Source: Stenotrophomonas rhizophila
Lineage (GTDB): Bacteria; Pseudomonadota; Gammaproteobacteria; Xanthomonadales; Xanthomonadaceae
DNA length: 64,000 bases
Reading direction: 5' to 3'
NCBI RefSeq assembly: GCF_003651185.1
Contig: NZ_RCDC01000005.1
Span: forward strand, 186,001 to 250,000
This document shows, one piece after another, positions 17,544-26,824 of the stretch (the first letter of the stretch is position 1; the number at the start of each line of letters is the position of its first letter). The translations under genes and the position numbers were made by a program. The notes beneath the pieces were generated by a model. It searched no databases. It was given only the letters and a program-made list of their open reading frames with translations, and was not told the DNA's origin.

Positions 17544-19007
17544 TCAGTCTGCCGTCACCATCCGCGCGCGCAGCGAGTTGCTGTACGCCTCGGTGATCAC
17601 CACATCCACGAACTGGCCAATCAGGCGTGGGTGCCCCGGGAAATTCACCGAGCGCATGTTCTCGCTCTTGCCGGTCAACTCGTTCGGGTTGCGCTTGGAC
17701 GGACCCTCCACCAGCACGGTCTGCACGGTGCCGACCATCTTTTCCGAGATGGCTGCAGCCTGCTCGTTGATCCGGGCCTGCAGGCGCGACAGGCGCGCGT
17801 GCTTTTCCGCATCGGGGGTGGTGTCTTCCAGATCGGCGGCGGGCGTGCCCGGGCGGCGCGAGTAGATGAAGGAGAAGCTCTGGTCGAAGCCCACGTCCTC
17901 GATCAGCTTCATGGTCTTTTCGAACTCCGCATCGGTCTCGCCGGGGAAACCGACGATGAAATCCGAGCTGATCGAGATGTCCGGACGCACCGCGCGCAGC
18001 TTGCGGATTTTGGACTTGAACTCCAGCGCGGTGTAGCCACGCTTCATCGCCGAGAGCACGCGGTCGCTGCCGGCCTGCACGGGCAGGTGCAGGAAGTTGG
18101 CCAGCTGCGGCACATCACGGTAGGCATCGATCAGCGAATCGCTGAACTCCAGCGGGTGCGAGGTGGTGAAGCGGATCCGGCCGACGCCGTCGATCTCGGC
18201 GATGGTGCGGATCAGCAGGCCCAGGTCGGCGAACTCGCCGTCGCCATACGGGCCGCGGTAGGCGTTGACGTTCTGGCCGAGCAGGTTGATCTCCAGCACA
18301 CCCTGCGCGGCCAGCTGCGCCACTTCCACCACCACGTCCTCGAACGGGCGGCTGACCTCGGTGCCGCGGGTATAGGGCACCACGCAGAACGAGCAGTACT
18401 TCGAGCAACCTTCCATGATCGAGACGAACGCGGAGGCACCCTCGGCACGCGGCTCGGGCAGGGCATCGAACTTCTCGATCTCCGGGAAGCTGATGTCCAC
18501 CTGCGATTTGCCCGATTCACGGCGCTGGCGGATCAGCTCCGGCAGGCGGTGCAGGGTCTGCGGGCCGAACACCAGGTCCACGTGTGGCGCGCGCTTGATG
18601 ATCGCCTCGCCTTCCTGCGAAGCCACGCAGCCGCCGACCCCGATGATCACGCCACGGCCGTTGTTCTTCAGTGCCTTCCAGTAACCCAGCTGGCTGAACA
18701 CCTTCTCCTGGGCCTTCTCGCGGATCGAGCAGGTGTTCATCAACAACACGTCGGCCTCGGCCGGGTCGTCGGTGAGTTCCAGCCCTTCCGAGGCGGCGAG
18801 CACGGCGGCCATCTTGGTCGAGTCGTACTCGTTCATCTGACAACCGTGGGTCTTGATGTACAGCTTGCCGCGCACCGGACCGGTCACCTGCGGCGTGGCG
18901 CCGGGCAGGGGGAGCAGATCGGGGCGGGGGGCGGAGCTGGGCGGAGCAGAGGCAGGCAAGGCAGAACCGGTCGAAGTCGGCGCGGTCGAAGCTGGCGTCC
19001 CGGTCAT
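17544..19007 (-). CDS. miaB: tRNA-2-methylthio-N6-dimethylallyladenosine synthase
   Basis: 487 aa radical SAM methylthiotransferase modifying A37 of tRNAs that read UNN codons. The three Cys of the auxiliary cluster are in [19 protein letters not shown] and GCVASQEG; the radical SAM motif is GCSKYCSFC (CxxxCxxC). A C-terminal TRAM domain is present ([13 protein letters not shown]). There is an N-terminal Ala/Pro/Ser-rich extension of about 45 residues before the conserved GKLYIKTHG, and MTGTPAST is taken as the start. It is followed by phoH-ybeY, a conserved order. Confidence 0.94.
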   Translation of the reverse strand: MTGTPASTAPTSTGSALPASAPPSSAPRPDLLPLPGATPQVTGPVRGKLYIKTHGCQMNEYDSTKMAAVLAASEGLELTDDPAEADVLLMNTCSIREKAQEKVFSQLGYWKALKNNGRGVIIGVGGCVASQEGEAIIKRAPHVDLVFGPQTLHRLPELIRQRRESGKSQVDISFPEIEKFDALPEPRAEGASAFVSIMEGCSKYCSFCVVPYTRGTEVSRPFEDVVVEVAQLAAQGVLEINLLGQNVNAYRGPYGDGEFADLGLLIRTIAEIDGVGRIRFTTSHPLEFSDSLIDAYRDVPQLANFLHLPVQAGSDRVLSAMKRGYTALEFKSKIRKLRAVRPDISISSDFIVGFPGETDAEFEKTMKLIEDVGFDQSFSFIYSRRPGTPAADLEDTTPDAEKHARLSRLQARINEQAAAISEKMVGTVQTVLVEGPSKRNPNELTGKSENMRSVNFPGHPRLIGQFVDVVITEAYSNSLRARMVTAD

Positions 19008-19126
19008 GGCGCTTATTCCAGTCGGGTGGGCGGGCAGGCAGCCGGATGGCTGCGGTGAGCAGGCCATTGTAGCTGGGTCGGGCGCCCCCCTTGGCAATCC
19101 CCGGCGAATTGGGGACACTCCCGCTC

Positions 19127-20107
19127 ATGAAGGGGATGTTGGGGATCGCTGCGCTGGCCTTGGCTGCGCTGACCGCTATGCCGGCCAGTGCGGGCACCCT
19201 GTACAAGTGTGTTGGTGCCGACGGCATTCCCAGCTATGTGAGCAAGCGCGTGGGCGGGGCCAGCTGCAGCGTGATCAGCAGCTACCGGCCCGACCGCAGC
19301 GCGCCCCGCCGGGCCCCGACTGCGCCGCCCGCGCCGCCCGCGCCGACCCCGGTCGCCCAGATCGCCAGCGCCACACCCGCAGCGGGGGGCACCGCCGCGC
19401 CGGTCCGGGCCGATACCGCCACGGTCGCCACCGCGATCACGCCCGCCCCGGTTCCGGCTCCGGCTCCGGCCGCCGTGCTGACCGCGCCGCCCACCCGGGC
19501 CCCCGCAGCCGGCAAGGCTGGGCAGGTCCGCAGCGGTCAGCTCTATTCGTATATGAAGGACGGCGTGCGCCATTACACCAGCGCACGTCCGGCCCAGATG
19601 GCCAGCCTCGGGCAGGTCCGCACCATCCATTACACCTTCATCGAACGCTGCTATGCCTGTGGCGCGAACCCCTCGGTCAACTTCGGCTCGGTCCGCCTCA
19701 ACACCACGGCCTATCAGAGCGAGATTGCCGCGGCCGCCCGGGAGTTCGGGGTGGAAGAAGCGATCGTGCGCGCGATCATCCATGCCGAGTCCGCCTACAA
19801 CCCGCTGGCGCTGAGCCGGGCCGGCGCGCAGGGCCTGATGCAGCTGATGCCGCCCACCGCGCGTCGCTTCGGGGTCAGTGATTCCTATGATGCTTCGCAG
19901 AACATCCGCGGCGGCGTGCAATACCTGTCCTGGCTGCTCAAGCGCTTCAATGGTGACCTGACCCTCGCCGCCGCGGGCTACAACGCGGGCGAGGGCGCGG
20001 TAGCCCGTCATGGCGGCGTGCCCCCTTACAGCGAGACCCAGTATTACGTGAAGCGGGTGGCCGTATTGGCCGACCGCTATCGAAGTGCGGTCGCCACCCA
20101 GCAATAA
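19127..20107 (+). CDS. Lytic transglycosylase with N-terminal DUF4124-like domain
   Basis: 326 aa. A signal peptide (GIAALALAALTAMPASA) is followed by a DUF4124-type segment (LYKCVGADGIPSYVSKR), an Ala/Pro linker and a second similar segment (QLYSYMKDGVRHYTSARP). The C-terminal lysozyme-like SLT domain carries catalytic Glu in IIHAESAYNPLALS, GLMQLMPPTARRFGV, and YNAGEGAV. It cleaves peptidoglycan in the periplasm. It is divergent from miaB. The start MKGMLG gives a normal signal peptide. Confidence 0.85.
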   Translation: MKGMLGIAALALAALTAMPASAGTLYKCVGADGIPSYVSKRVGGASCSVISSYRPDRSAPRRAPTAPPAPPAPTPVAQIASATPAAGGTAAPVRADTATVATAITPAPVPAPAPAAVLTAPPTRAPAAGKAGQVRSGQLYSYMKDGVRHYTSARPAQMASLGQVRTIHYTFIERCYACGANPSVNFGSVRLNTTAYQSEIAAAAREFGVEEAIVRAIIHAESAYNPLALSRAGAQGLMQLMPPTARRFGVSDSYDASQNIRGGVQYLSWLLKRFNGDLTLAAAGYNAGEGAVARHGGVPPYSETQYYVKRVAVLADRYRSAVATQQ

Positions 20108-20169
20108 CCGATGGCGCCGGGAGTACCTGATGCCGTACTGTCGGGGTAATGTCGTTCCGTAGTACCGCG

Positions 20170-20199
20170 TTGTGTGGCCGACTTCGGTTCAGCTACACT
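20170..20199 (+). promoter_or_regulatory. Candidate promoter for petABC
   Basis: TTGTGT and TACACT are separated by 18 bases, about 80 bp before the petA start. The match to sigma-70 is moderate. Confidence 0.4.
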
Positions 20200-20278
20200 C
20201 GCGGCTGATTCAATGTGGACTGGCCCCCACCGGTCTGCTGGCAGCCTCAAGCTACCTAAATCAATATCGGAGTGCCGG

Positions 20279-20899
20279 ATGGCCAACGATGGGGTAAACG
20301 ATCCAGTCAACACTGGACGTCGGCGGTTTCTCTCAGCAACCACTGCGGTGGTCGGAGCGGTTGGCGTCGGATTTGCAGCGGTACCGTTCATCAAGTCCTG
20401 GAATCCCAGCGCCCGCGCCAAACTGGCCGGTGCCCCGGTGATTGCCGACATCAGTGCGCTCCAGGAAGGCCAGCGTCTGGTCATGGAGTGGCGTGGGCAG
20501 CCGATCTGGATCGTCAAGCGCTCCAAGGCCATCCTCGATGCGCTGCACGGGCTGGACGGCCGCCTGAAGGATCCCGAGTCGGGCGAGAAGGAACAGCAGC
20601 CCGAGTACGTGCTCAAGCAGAATCCCGAATTCCGTTCGATCAAGGCCGAGGTCTCGGTGCTGGTCGGGCTGTGCACCCATCTGGGCTGTTCGCCGGAAAT
20701 GGTCGCCGAGATCCGCCCCGAGCCCTACGACCCGCAGTGGAAGGGCGGCTACTTCTGCCCCTGCCACAAGTCGCGTTTCGATATGTCCGGTCGCGTGTTT
20801 AAGGATGTTCCGGCACCGATCAACCTGCTGGTGCCGCCGCACCATTACCAGGACGACAACACCATCATCATCGGCGTTGATCCGCAGGGGGCGGCTTGA
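20279..20899 (+). CDS. petA: Ubiquinol-cytochrome c reductase Rieske iron-sulfur subunit
   Basis: 206 aa. A Tat-type N-terminus (TGRRRFLSATTAV) leads into the single membrane anchor. The [2Fe-2S] ligands are in CTHLGC and CPCHKS. It passes electrons from quinol to cytochrome c1 in the bc1 complex. The ATG follows GGAG at 6 bases. petB follows within a few bases. Confidence 0.95.
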   Translation: MANDGVNDPVNTGRRRFLSATTAVVGAVGVGFAAVPFIKSWNPSARAKLAGAPVIADISALQEGQRLVMEWRGQPIWIVKRSKAILDALHGLDGRLKDPESGEKEQQPEYVLKQNPEFRSIKAEVSVLVGLCTHLGCSPEMVAEIRPEPYDPQWKGGYFCPCHKSRFDMSGRVFKDVPAPINLLVPPHHYQDDNTIIIGVDPQGAA

Positions 20900-20901
20900 T
20901 C

Positions 20902-22161
20902 ATGGCCAATATCCTTTCCCGCACCGCCACCGGACTGGCCGACTGGGTCAACGCCCGCGCGCCGGGCCTGATGCCGGTCTACCGCAAGCATGTCAGCGAG
21001 TATTACGCGCCGAAGAACTTCAACATCTGGTACTACTTCGGTTCGCTGGCGCTGCTGATCCTGGTCAACCAGATCGTCACCGGCATCTTCCTGACGATGC
21101 ACTACAAGACGAACGCGGCCGAAGCGTTCGCTTCCATCGAATACATCATGCGGGACGTGGAGTGGGGCTGGCTGATCCGCTACATGCACTCCACCGGTGC
21201 CTCGCTGTTCTTCATCGTGGTCTACCTGCACATGTTCCGCGGCCTGCTCTATGGCAGTTACCAGAAGCCGCGCGAACTGGTCTGGATCCTCGGCATGCTG
21301 ATCTACCTGGTGCTGATGGCCGAGGCCTTCATGGGCTACGTGCTGCCGTGGGGCCAGATGTCGTTCTGGGGCGCGAAGGTGATCATCTCGCTGTTCGGCG
21401 CGATCCCGGTGATCGGCACCGGCCTGACCGAATGGATCATGGGCGACTACCTGCCCAGCGACGCCACCCTCAACCGCTTCTTCGCCCTGCACGTGATCGC
21501 ACTGCCGCTGGTGCTGTTGCTGCTGGTGGTGCTGCATCTGGGCGCGCTGCATGAAGTGGGCTCCAACAACCCGGACGGCGTGGAGATCAAGAAGGGCCCG
21601 AAGGGCAACCGCTGGTCGGCCATCGCGCCTACCGATGGCATTCCCTTCCATCCTTACTACACGCTCAAGGATGCGGTCGGCGCCGGCTTCCTGCTGATCA
21701 TCGCCGCCTTCATCATCTTCTTCGCCCCGGCCTTCGGCGGGTTGTTCCTGGAGCACGACAACTTCACCGAGGCCAACCGCCTGGTGACGCCCGAGCACAT
21801 CAAGCCGGTCTGGTACTACACCCCGTATTACGCGATGTTGCGCGTGGTGCCCAACAAGCTCGGTGGCGTGATCGTGATGTTCTCGGCGATCGCCATCCTG
21901 TTCCTGGTGCCGTGGCTGGACCGCGCGCGGGTGAAGTCCTACCGCTACCGCGGCCTGCTCTCGCGCGGCCTGCTGGGCATGTTCGCGGTGTGCTTCGTGT
22001 GGCTGGGCGTGATCGGCTCCGGCCCGGGTACGGATGCGCACGAGACCTACATCGGGCGCGTGCTGACCTTCCTGTATTTCGCCTTCTTCATCACCATGCC
22101 GCTATGGACCAAGCTGGACAGGACCAAGCCGGTACCGGACCGGGTGACCACGCATGACTGA
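20902..22161 (+). CDS. petB: Ubiquinol-cytochrome c reductase cytochrome b
   Basis: 419 aa with about eight to nine membrane helices. The haem-ligating His pairs are in RYMHSTGASLFFIVVYLHMF and FFALHVIALPLVLLLLVVLH. The quinol-site motif family PEWY is replaced by PVWYYTPYYAML, as commonly seen in proteobacterial variants. ATG 20902 is the start; a TTG two codons upstream is unlikely. It overlaps petC by 8 bp. Confidence 0.95.
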   Translation: MANILSRTATGLADWVNARAPGLMPVYRKHVSEYYAPKNFNIWYYFGSLALLILVNQIVTGIFLTMHYKTNAAEAFASIEYIMRDVEWGWLIRYMHSTGASLFFIVVYLHMFRGLLYGSYQKPRELVWILGMLIYLVLMAEAFMGYVLPWGQMSFWGAKVIISLFGAIPVIGTGLTEWIMGDYLPSDATLNRFFALHVIALPLVLLLLVVLHLGALHEVGSNNPDGVEIKKGPKGNRWSAIAPTDGIPFHPYYTLKDAVGAGFLLIIAAFIIFFAPAFGGLFLEHDNFTEANRLVTPEHIKPVWYYTPYYAMLRVVPNKLGGVIVMFSAIAILFLVPWLDRARVKSYRYRGLLSRGLLGMFAVCFVWLGVIGSGPGTDAHETYIGRVLTFLYFAFFITMPLWTKLDRTKPVPDRVTTHD

Positions 22162-22900
22162 CCACTGGATTGTCCGGCTGGCCTGCGCGGCGGCGCTGAT
22201 GCTCGGTGTCGCGGTGGCCGATGCCGCCGAGGGCGCCAAGACCCTGCAGGCAGGCAATGACCTGAGCGATCGTGCCTCGCTGCAACGCGGCGCACAGCTT
22301 TACATGAACTACTGCTCCGGCTGCCACGCGCTGAAATACCTGCGCTACTCGCGCATGGCCGCCGATCTCGGGCTGAGCGAAGAAGAGGTCATGAACAACC
22401 TCAACTTCACCGGCACCCCGGTGGGTGAGCCGATTCCGGTGACGATGCCCAAGGCGCAGGCCGAGAAGTGGTTCGGCAAGATGCCGCCGGATCTGAGCCT
22501 GATCTCGCGCGTGCGGGGCAGCGACTGGGTCTACACCTACCTCAAATCGTTCTACCTGGATCCCACGCGGCCGCTGGGCTGGAACAACACCGTGTTCCCC
22601 AATGCCTCCATGCCCAACCCCCTGTGGGAAATGCAGGGGCTGCAGCATGCGGTGCACGGCAAGGCCGAGGGCCCCGGGCTGGATGCTCCGGTGGTTGGGC
22701 TGAAGATCGAACAGCCGGGCAACATCGATGCCGGGCAGTACGATCAGGTGGTGCGCGACATCACCAACTTCCTGGAGTATGCCGGCGAGCCGGCGGCCCT
22801 CAAACGCCAGAAGCTGGGCGTGTGGGTGATCCTGTTCCTGGCGCTGCTGACCTTCCTGGCCTATCTGCTCAAGAAGGAATACTGGAAGGACGTCCACTGA
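22154..22900 (+). CDS. petC: Ubiquinol-cytochrome c reductase cytochrome c1
   Basis: 248 aa. It has a signal peptide ending near VADAAEG, the haem c motif CSGCH, and a distal Met likely in the C-terminal region (NASMPNPLWEMQGL). A C-terminal membrane anchor is present (VWVILFLALLTFLAYLLKK). It is the third gene of the petABC operon and completes the bc1 complex. Confidence 0.94.
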   Translation: MTDHWIVRLACAAALMLGVAVADAAEGAKTLQAGNDLSDRASLQRGAQLYMNYCSGCHALKYLRYSRMAADLGLSEEEVMNNLNFTGTPVGEPIPVTMPKAQAEKWFGKMPPDLSLISRVRGSDWVYTYLKSFYLDPTRPLGWNNTVFPNASMPNPLWEMQGLQHAVHGKAEGPGLDAPVVGLKIEQPGNIDAGQYDQVVRDITNFLEYAGEPAALKRQKLGVWVILFLALLTFLAYLLKKEYWKDVH

Positions 22901-22920
22901 GCGGCCGGGCGCCTTCCCGT

Positions 22921-22950
22921 GTCGATCGTTCCTGCCGTGGGACGATCGAC
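22921..22950 (+). terminator. Hairpin after petC
   Basis: GTCGATCGTTCC pairs with GGGACGATCGAC (one G-T pair) around a 6-base loop, 20 bp after the petC stop. The following sequence has only a short T stretch (GCTTTT). Confidence 0.5.
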
Positions 22951-23060
22951 CTATTGGCTTTTGTGATGTGCGGTTGCACACTCGGGTACTGTGACGACCG
23001 TTGGCAATGGGCTGGCGGCGCCGATACGACCGGCGGTTACCGGACGTTGGAGAGCCTTTG

Positions 23061-23696
23061 ATGGCGGCGAGCGTACGCATGCGGAATACCCTGACGCTGT
23101 TTTCCTCGAACGACGATGTGCTGTGCCATCGCGTGCGGCTGGTACTGGCGGCCAAGGGCGTCACTTATGACTCGGTGCCGGTCGACCCGCAGAACCCGCC
23201 CGAAGATCTCATCGATCTCAATCCGTACCACTCCGTGCCCACCCTGGTGGAACGCGAGCTGGTGCTGTACGCGGCGTCGGTGGTCAGCGAATACCTGGAC
23301 GAGCGCTATCCGCACCCGCCGCTGATGCCGGTCGATCCGCTCTCGCGGGCCCGCATCCGCCTGGCGATGTTGCGCATCGAACACGACTGGGTGCCACAGG
23401 TGCAGGCCATCCAGCTGGGCAACAAGACCCAGGCCGAGGCCGGGCGCAAACGCTTGAAGGAACTGCTGACCAGCGCGGTGCCGTTGTTCAAGGCCAGCAA
23501 GTTCTTCCTCAACCCGGAAATGAGCCTGGCCGACTGCGCGATGGCACCGATCATCTGGCGGCTGCAGGCACTGGACGTGCCGCTGCCGAAGGATGGCAAG
23601 TCGATCGAAGACTATGGCAACCGCATTTTCCGGCACCCCGGCTTCATCCGCAGCCTGACCGACCAGGAAAAGAAACTGCGCGATCTGCCGGTCTGA
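23061..23696 (+). CDS. sspA: Stringent starvation protein A (GST-fold RNA polymerase-associated protein)
   Basis: 211 aa with a thioredoxin-like N-terminal half (LFSSNDDVLCHRVRLVLAAKG, NPYHSVPTLVERELVLY) and an all-helical GST C-terminal half. SspA binds RNA polymerase and tunes starvation and acid-stress transcription. The start ATG follows GGAG. Its position between petABC and sspB is the conserved proteobacterial order. Confidence 0.92.
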   Translation: MAASVRMRNTLTLFSSNDDVLCHRVRLVLAAKGVTYDSVPVDPQNPPEDLIDLNPYHSVPTLVERELVLYAASVVSEYLDERYPHPPLMPVDPLSRARIRLAMLRIEHDWVPQVQAIQLGNKTQAEAGRKRLKELLTSAVPLFKASKFFLNPEMSLADCAMAPIIWRLQALDVPLPKDGKSIEDYGNRIFRHPGFIRSLTDQEKKLRDLPV

Positions 23697-23706
23697 TCGG
23701 GGGTAC

Positions 23707-23726
23707 GTGTGCCGCATGCGGCACAC
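23707..23726. repeat. 20-bp perfect palindrome after sspA
   Basis: GTGTGCCGCATGCGGCACAC is fully self-complementary and lies 10 bp after the sspA stop. As RNA it would form a strong stem without a T-tail. Confidence 0.5.
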
Positions 23727-23822
23727 CCGTGTACTGAACGAAATCGCGGTGCCGGTACGCGCCATGGCTGACCTGCGGGTAGGCGGGCGCGTACACTTGC
23801 ATCAGGCAATCCGGATCAAGAG

Positions 23823-23846
23823 CAGCCGAGCACGGCTCGGCTCTAC
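23823..23846 (-). repeat. GTAG (SMAG/REP-type) element next to sspB
   Basis: On the minus strand the unit reads GTAGAGCCGAGCCGTGCTCG, with stem AGCCGAG/CTCGGCT. It ends three bases before the first candidate sspB ATG, so it lies in the ribosome-binding region if that start is used. Confidence 0.6.
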
Positions 23847-23849
23847 CAC

Positions 23850-24293
23850 ATGACTGAAGACACTTTTCGCATGACCAGCCACCGCCCGTACCTGTTGCGG
23901 GCCTTGGTGGAATGGATCAATGACAACGACCTGACGCCGCATATCCTGGTCGACGCCGGCCTGCCTGGCGTGCAGGTGCCGCAGAGCGCGGTCAAGGATG
24001 GCCGCGTCGTGCTGAACATCGCCGAGCGCGCCGTGGTGCGCCTGCATATCGACAATGACAGCGTCAGCTTCTCGGCCCGCTTCTCCGGCACCAGCTACCC
24101 GGTGCAGGTGCCGATCTCGGCCGTGCTGGCCGTCTATGCCCGCGAGACGGGGCAGGGCATGGCGCTGCCGGATGACATCCCGGGCCATGAGCCGGGTCCG
24201 GACGATGAGCTGCCGCCGGACGATTCACCGACCCCGCCGGACGACGCACCGCCCAAGCCCAGCGGTCGCCCGCATCTGCGGGTGGTCAAATAA
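23850..24293 (+). CDS. sspB: ClpXP protease specificity-enhancing factor SspB
   Basis: 147 aa. The adaptor domain begins HRPYLLRALVEWINDNDLTPHILVDA and recognises ssrA-tagged proteins. An acidic, Pro-rich flexible linker ends in the ClpX-docking tail LRVVK. The first ATG (23850) directly abuts a REP element and has no Shine-Dalgarno site; the ATG at 23871 (MTSHRPYLL, with GAAG upstream) is an equally good start. Confidence 0.9.
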   Translation: MTEDTFRMTSHRPYLLRALVEWINDNDLTPHILVDAGLPGVQVPQSAVKDGRVVLNIAERAVVRLHIDNDSVSFSARFSGTSYPVQVPISAVLAVYARETGQGMALPDDIPGHEPGPDDELPPDDSPTPPDDAPPKPSGRPHLRVVK

Positions 24294-24301
24294 GATCCAC
24301 C

Positions 24302-24323
24302 ATGGCCGCCGCAAGGCGGCCAT
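24302..24323. terminator. Hairpin between convergent sspB and DUF3301 genes
   Basis: ATGGCCGCC and GGCGGCCAT with loop GCAA form a 9-bp stem between the two gene ends. It could act on both strands. Confidence 0.5.
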
Positions 24324-24327
24324 TTCA

Positions 24328-24684
24328 TCAGACGTCCTCGGCATCGCGCGTATCGATATCGCGCCGGATCTCGCTGATCCGTGCCGCCGATGGCCCCACG
24401 AACGTGATCAGCTGATCACCGCGCAGCACCATGCGCCCGCTGTGGCGGTCCACGCCATCGTGCGAGTACTCGAACTTGAAGGTGCGCTCCCAGCCCAGCC
24501 AGCCGTTGTCCTTTCGGCATACGCGCAGGCCGGTGGCGTGCACGCTCTGGTCCAGCCACTGCACATCGGCAGCGCGGCAGGCATTGCGCCCAAGCACGCC
24601 AGCACGTTCGGCGGCGGCACGCGAAGAATTCCAGAAGGCGTAGGCAAACGCGCCGGCAATCATCAACAGGATCAAACTGGGCAT
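24328..24684 (-). CDS. DUF3301-family membrane-anchored protein
   Basis: 118 aa. One N-terminal helix (SLILLMIAGAFAYAFW) is followed by a small domain with CRAADVQWLDQSVHATG, CRKDNGWLGWERTFKFEYS and GRMVLRGDQL, the pattern of DUF3301 proteins of gamma-proteobacteria. Function unknown. Confidence 0.75.
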   Translation of the reverse strand: MPSLILLMIAGAFAYAFWNSSRAAAERAGVLGRNACRAADVQWLDQSVHATGLRVCRKDNGWLGWERTFKFEYSHDGVDRHSGRMVLRGDQLITFVGPSAARISEIRRDIDTRDAEDV

Positions 24685-24768
24685 CGGTGACTCGGCGCGG
24701 TCAGGGAGGTCGGTCCCTCCAAGATGGCGACGAATGCGGCGCGGATCAAGCCATCCGCGCGATCGCGA

Positions 24769-25896
24769 TCAGGGCGTGCGCGGTGGCGGTGGCGGGACGG
24801 GTATCGGTGTCGGTGTGGGTGTCGGCGTCCGAGTCGGGCTCGCCGGCGGGGCCGGAACCGGGTTCGCGCTCGGGACCGGCGGACGGGGCGGCACCACGGT
24901 GGGCGCGCGCATCGGTGCCTGGGAAGCCGGGGTGGCCATCGGCGGTGCCGTCGCACCGGGAGCGGGCAGGGTCGCCGGGTCCGGAGCTCCCATCGGCACC
25001 GCCGCCGGCGCGGTGGCCACCAGTTTCAGCAGTGCGGCCCAGTCCTGGCGATTGAAGCTGCATTCCTCTTCGCGGCCCGGCGTGCAGCCCAGATCCACGC
25101 CATCGCCTGCATTGGCCTTCGCCGGCGGCAGTTCGATCCGGCCGCTGCGGTCCAGCGACAGTTTGCGCAACGCCACGGTGTTCATGACATTGCCACCAAT
25201 CAGATACAGCGTGCGGTCGCCGCCCATGTTGGCCGCGATCACCACTTCACAGTGCGATTTCCAGTGCGTCACCGCGCCGCTGCCCAGCGACTGCACCAGC
25301 CCGGTGTAGCTCAGGGTCTCGCGGCGGTCGCGCAGGTAGCACAGCAGGTCGCCGGGCGCGGGTTTCTCCTGCGCCGGGTCGGTCATCCGGTACGGCCCGC
25401 TGTTCTGGTAGGCCGCGCGGATGTAGTCGATGTGGCGGGGCGAGCGGGTGAAGCCGGGCACCGAGGCGCGGGTCATCACCCAGGAAATGAAGGCGGCCGA
25501 CCACGGGTTGTCCACCAGGAAGGCACGGCAGTCGCTATCGGTGTAGCGCGTGCCCGGTGGGGCCATGCAGCTCGATGCGCCGGGCTGGCTGCCCATCGGC
25601 GACAAGGTGCCGCTCTGCCGCCAGTAGCCGACCACCCGCTGCCACGCGACAAGGCCGTTGTCGGCCAGGTGGACGTCCTCGGCTTCCGTCACGCTGAGAC
25701 TGGCCGCGCGGCCATCGCGATCGATGAAGGGCCGGTACCAGAGGCGGTGCTCATTGCACGCGGTCTGCACGATGGCCACGGCCAGCGGGCTCAGCCCGAA
25801 CCGCGGGGGTACATCGCAGACCTCGGCGGCGGACGCCTGCGGCGGCAGCAGCGCGAACAGGGGAGACAGGCAGGCGAGAAGCGGCAGGCAGCGCAT
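24769..25896 (-). CDS. DUF2272-family exported protein with Pro-rich tail
   Basis: 375 aa. A signal peptide (LLACLSPLFALLPPQASA) leads a domain with WSAAFISWVMTRASVPGF, FVDNPW-like and GDLLCYLRDR segments and HCEVVIAANMGGDRTLYLIGGN, which resembles the DUF2272 group (NlpC/P60-like fold; Cys and His present). The last 85 residues are Ala/Pro/Thr-rich and end in a TPTPTPTP run, encoded by an imperfect hexamer microsatellite near 24790-24840. Such tails can span peptidoglycan. Function is inferred only as possibly wall-related. Confidence 0.65.
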   Translation of the reverse strand: MRCLPLLACLSPLFALLPPQASAAEVCDVPPRFGLSPLAVAIVQTACNEHRLWYRPFIDRDGRAASLSVTEAEDVHLADNGLVAWQRVVGYWRQSGTLSPMGSQPGASSCMAPPGTRYTDSDCRAFLVDNPWSAAFISWVMTRASVPGFTRSPRHIDYIRAAYQNSGPYRMTDPAQEKPAPGDLLCYLRDRRETLSYTGLVQSLGSGAVTHWKSHCEVVIAANMGGDRTLYLIGGNVMNTVALRKLSLDRSGRIELPPAKANAGDGVDLGCTPGREEECSFNRQDWAALLKLVATAPAAVPMGAPDPATLPAPGATAPPMATPASQAPMRAPTVVPPRPPVPSANPVPAPPASPTRTPTPTPTPIPVPPPPPRTP

Positions 25897-25963
25897 GCGT
25901 GCATTCCAGGTGGGGGCAGACGCAGCCTCGCAGACCGCATCTGCCCATACCGTGAAAGCGGCA

Positions 25964-26824
25964 TCAGCCCTGTGGGGGCGGGCCCAGTTTCAATGACAGG
26001 TCGATTGCCTGCACATGCTTGGTCAGCCCGCCGATGGAGATGCAGTCCACGCCGTCCTCGGCGATCGCGCGCAGGCCGTCCAGGCCGACACTGCCGGACA
26101 CCTCCAGCGGAATCCGCCCGGCCGCGATGCGCACGGCCTCGCGCCGCGTGGTGGCGTCGAAATCGTCGATGAGGATGCGGGTGCAGCCCACCGCCAGCGC
26201 CTCGCGCAGCTGGTCCAGGTCTTCCACCTCGACCACCAGCGGCAACGCCGGCCATTGCGCACGCGCCGCCAGCACCGCTGCGGTCAGTGAGCCGGCCGCA
26301 CGGATGTGGTTTTCCTTGAGCATCACCGTGTCGAACAGGCCCAGGCGATGGTTGTCGCCGCCACCGCAGCGGACCGCGTATTTCTGCGCGACGCGCAGCC
26401 CGGGCAGGGTCTTGCGGGTGTCCAGGATCCGCGCGCCGGTACCGGCCACGGCCGCGACGTAGTGCGCGGTGGTGGTCGCCGTGCCGGACAGCGTCTGCAG
26501 GAAGTTCAACGAGGTCCGCTCGGCACTCACCAGGCTGCGGTTGCGGCCCTGCAGCAGGGCCAGTACGGTGCCGGCGGCGACGCGGTCGCCCTCGGCCACG
26601 CGCCACTCGATCCGGACCTCTGGATCGAGCGCCCGGTGGGTCGCATCGAACCACGGGCGGCCGGCGATCACCGCGTCCTGCTTGCACAGCAGGTAGGCGC
26701 TGTCGGGGCGGTCGGGGAGCAGGGCGGCGGTGACATCACCGCTGCCGATGTCCTCGGCCAGTGCACGGGCCACATCGGCGGCCACCAGGGCGGCCTCGGG
26801 GGCCGGCACGGGGAGGTGGCTCAT
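25964..26824 (-). CDS. nadC: Nicotinate-nucleotide pyrophosphorylase (carboxylating)
   Basis: 286 aa. It makes nicotinate mononucleotide from quinolinate and PRPP in NAD synthesis. Family blocks are EDIGSGDVTAALLP, ERTSLNFLQTLSGTAT, DTRKTLPGLR, CGGGDNHRLGL, and MLKENHI. It overlaps the upstream Trm112-like gene by 4 bp. Confidence 0.94.
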   Translation of the reverse strand: MSHLPVPAPEAALVAADVARALAEDIGSGDVTAALLPDRPDSAYLLCKQDAVIAGRPWFDATHRALDPEVRIEWRVAEGDRVAAGTVLALLQGRNRSLVSAERTSLNFLQTLSGTATTTAHYVAAVAGTGARILDTRKTLPGLRVAQKYAVRCGGGDNHRLGLFDTVMLKENHIRAAGSLTAAVLAARAQWPALPLVVEVEDLDQLREALAVGCTRILIDDFDATTRREAVRIAAGRIPLEVSGSVGLDGLRAIAEDGVDCISIGGLTKHVQAIDLSLKLGPPPQG

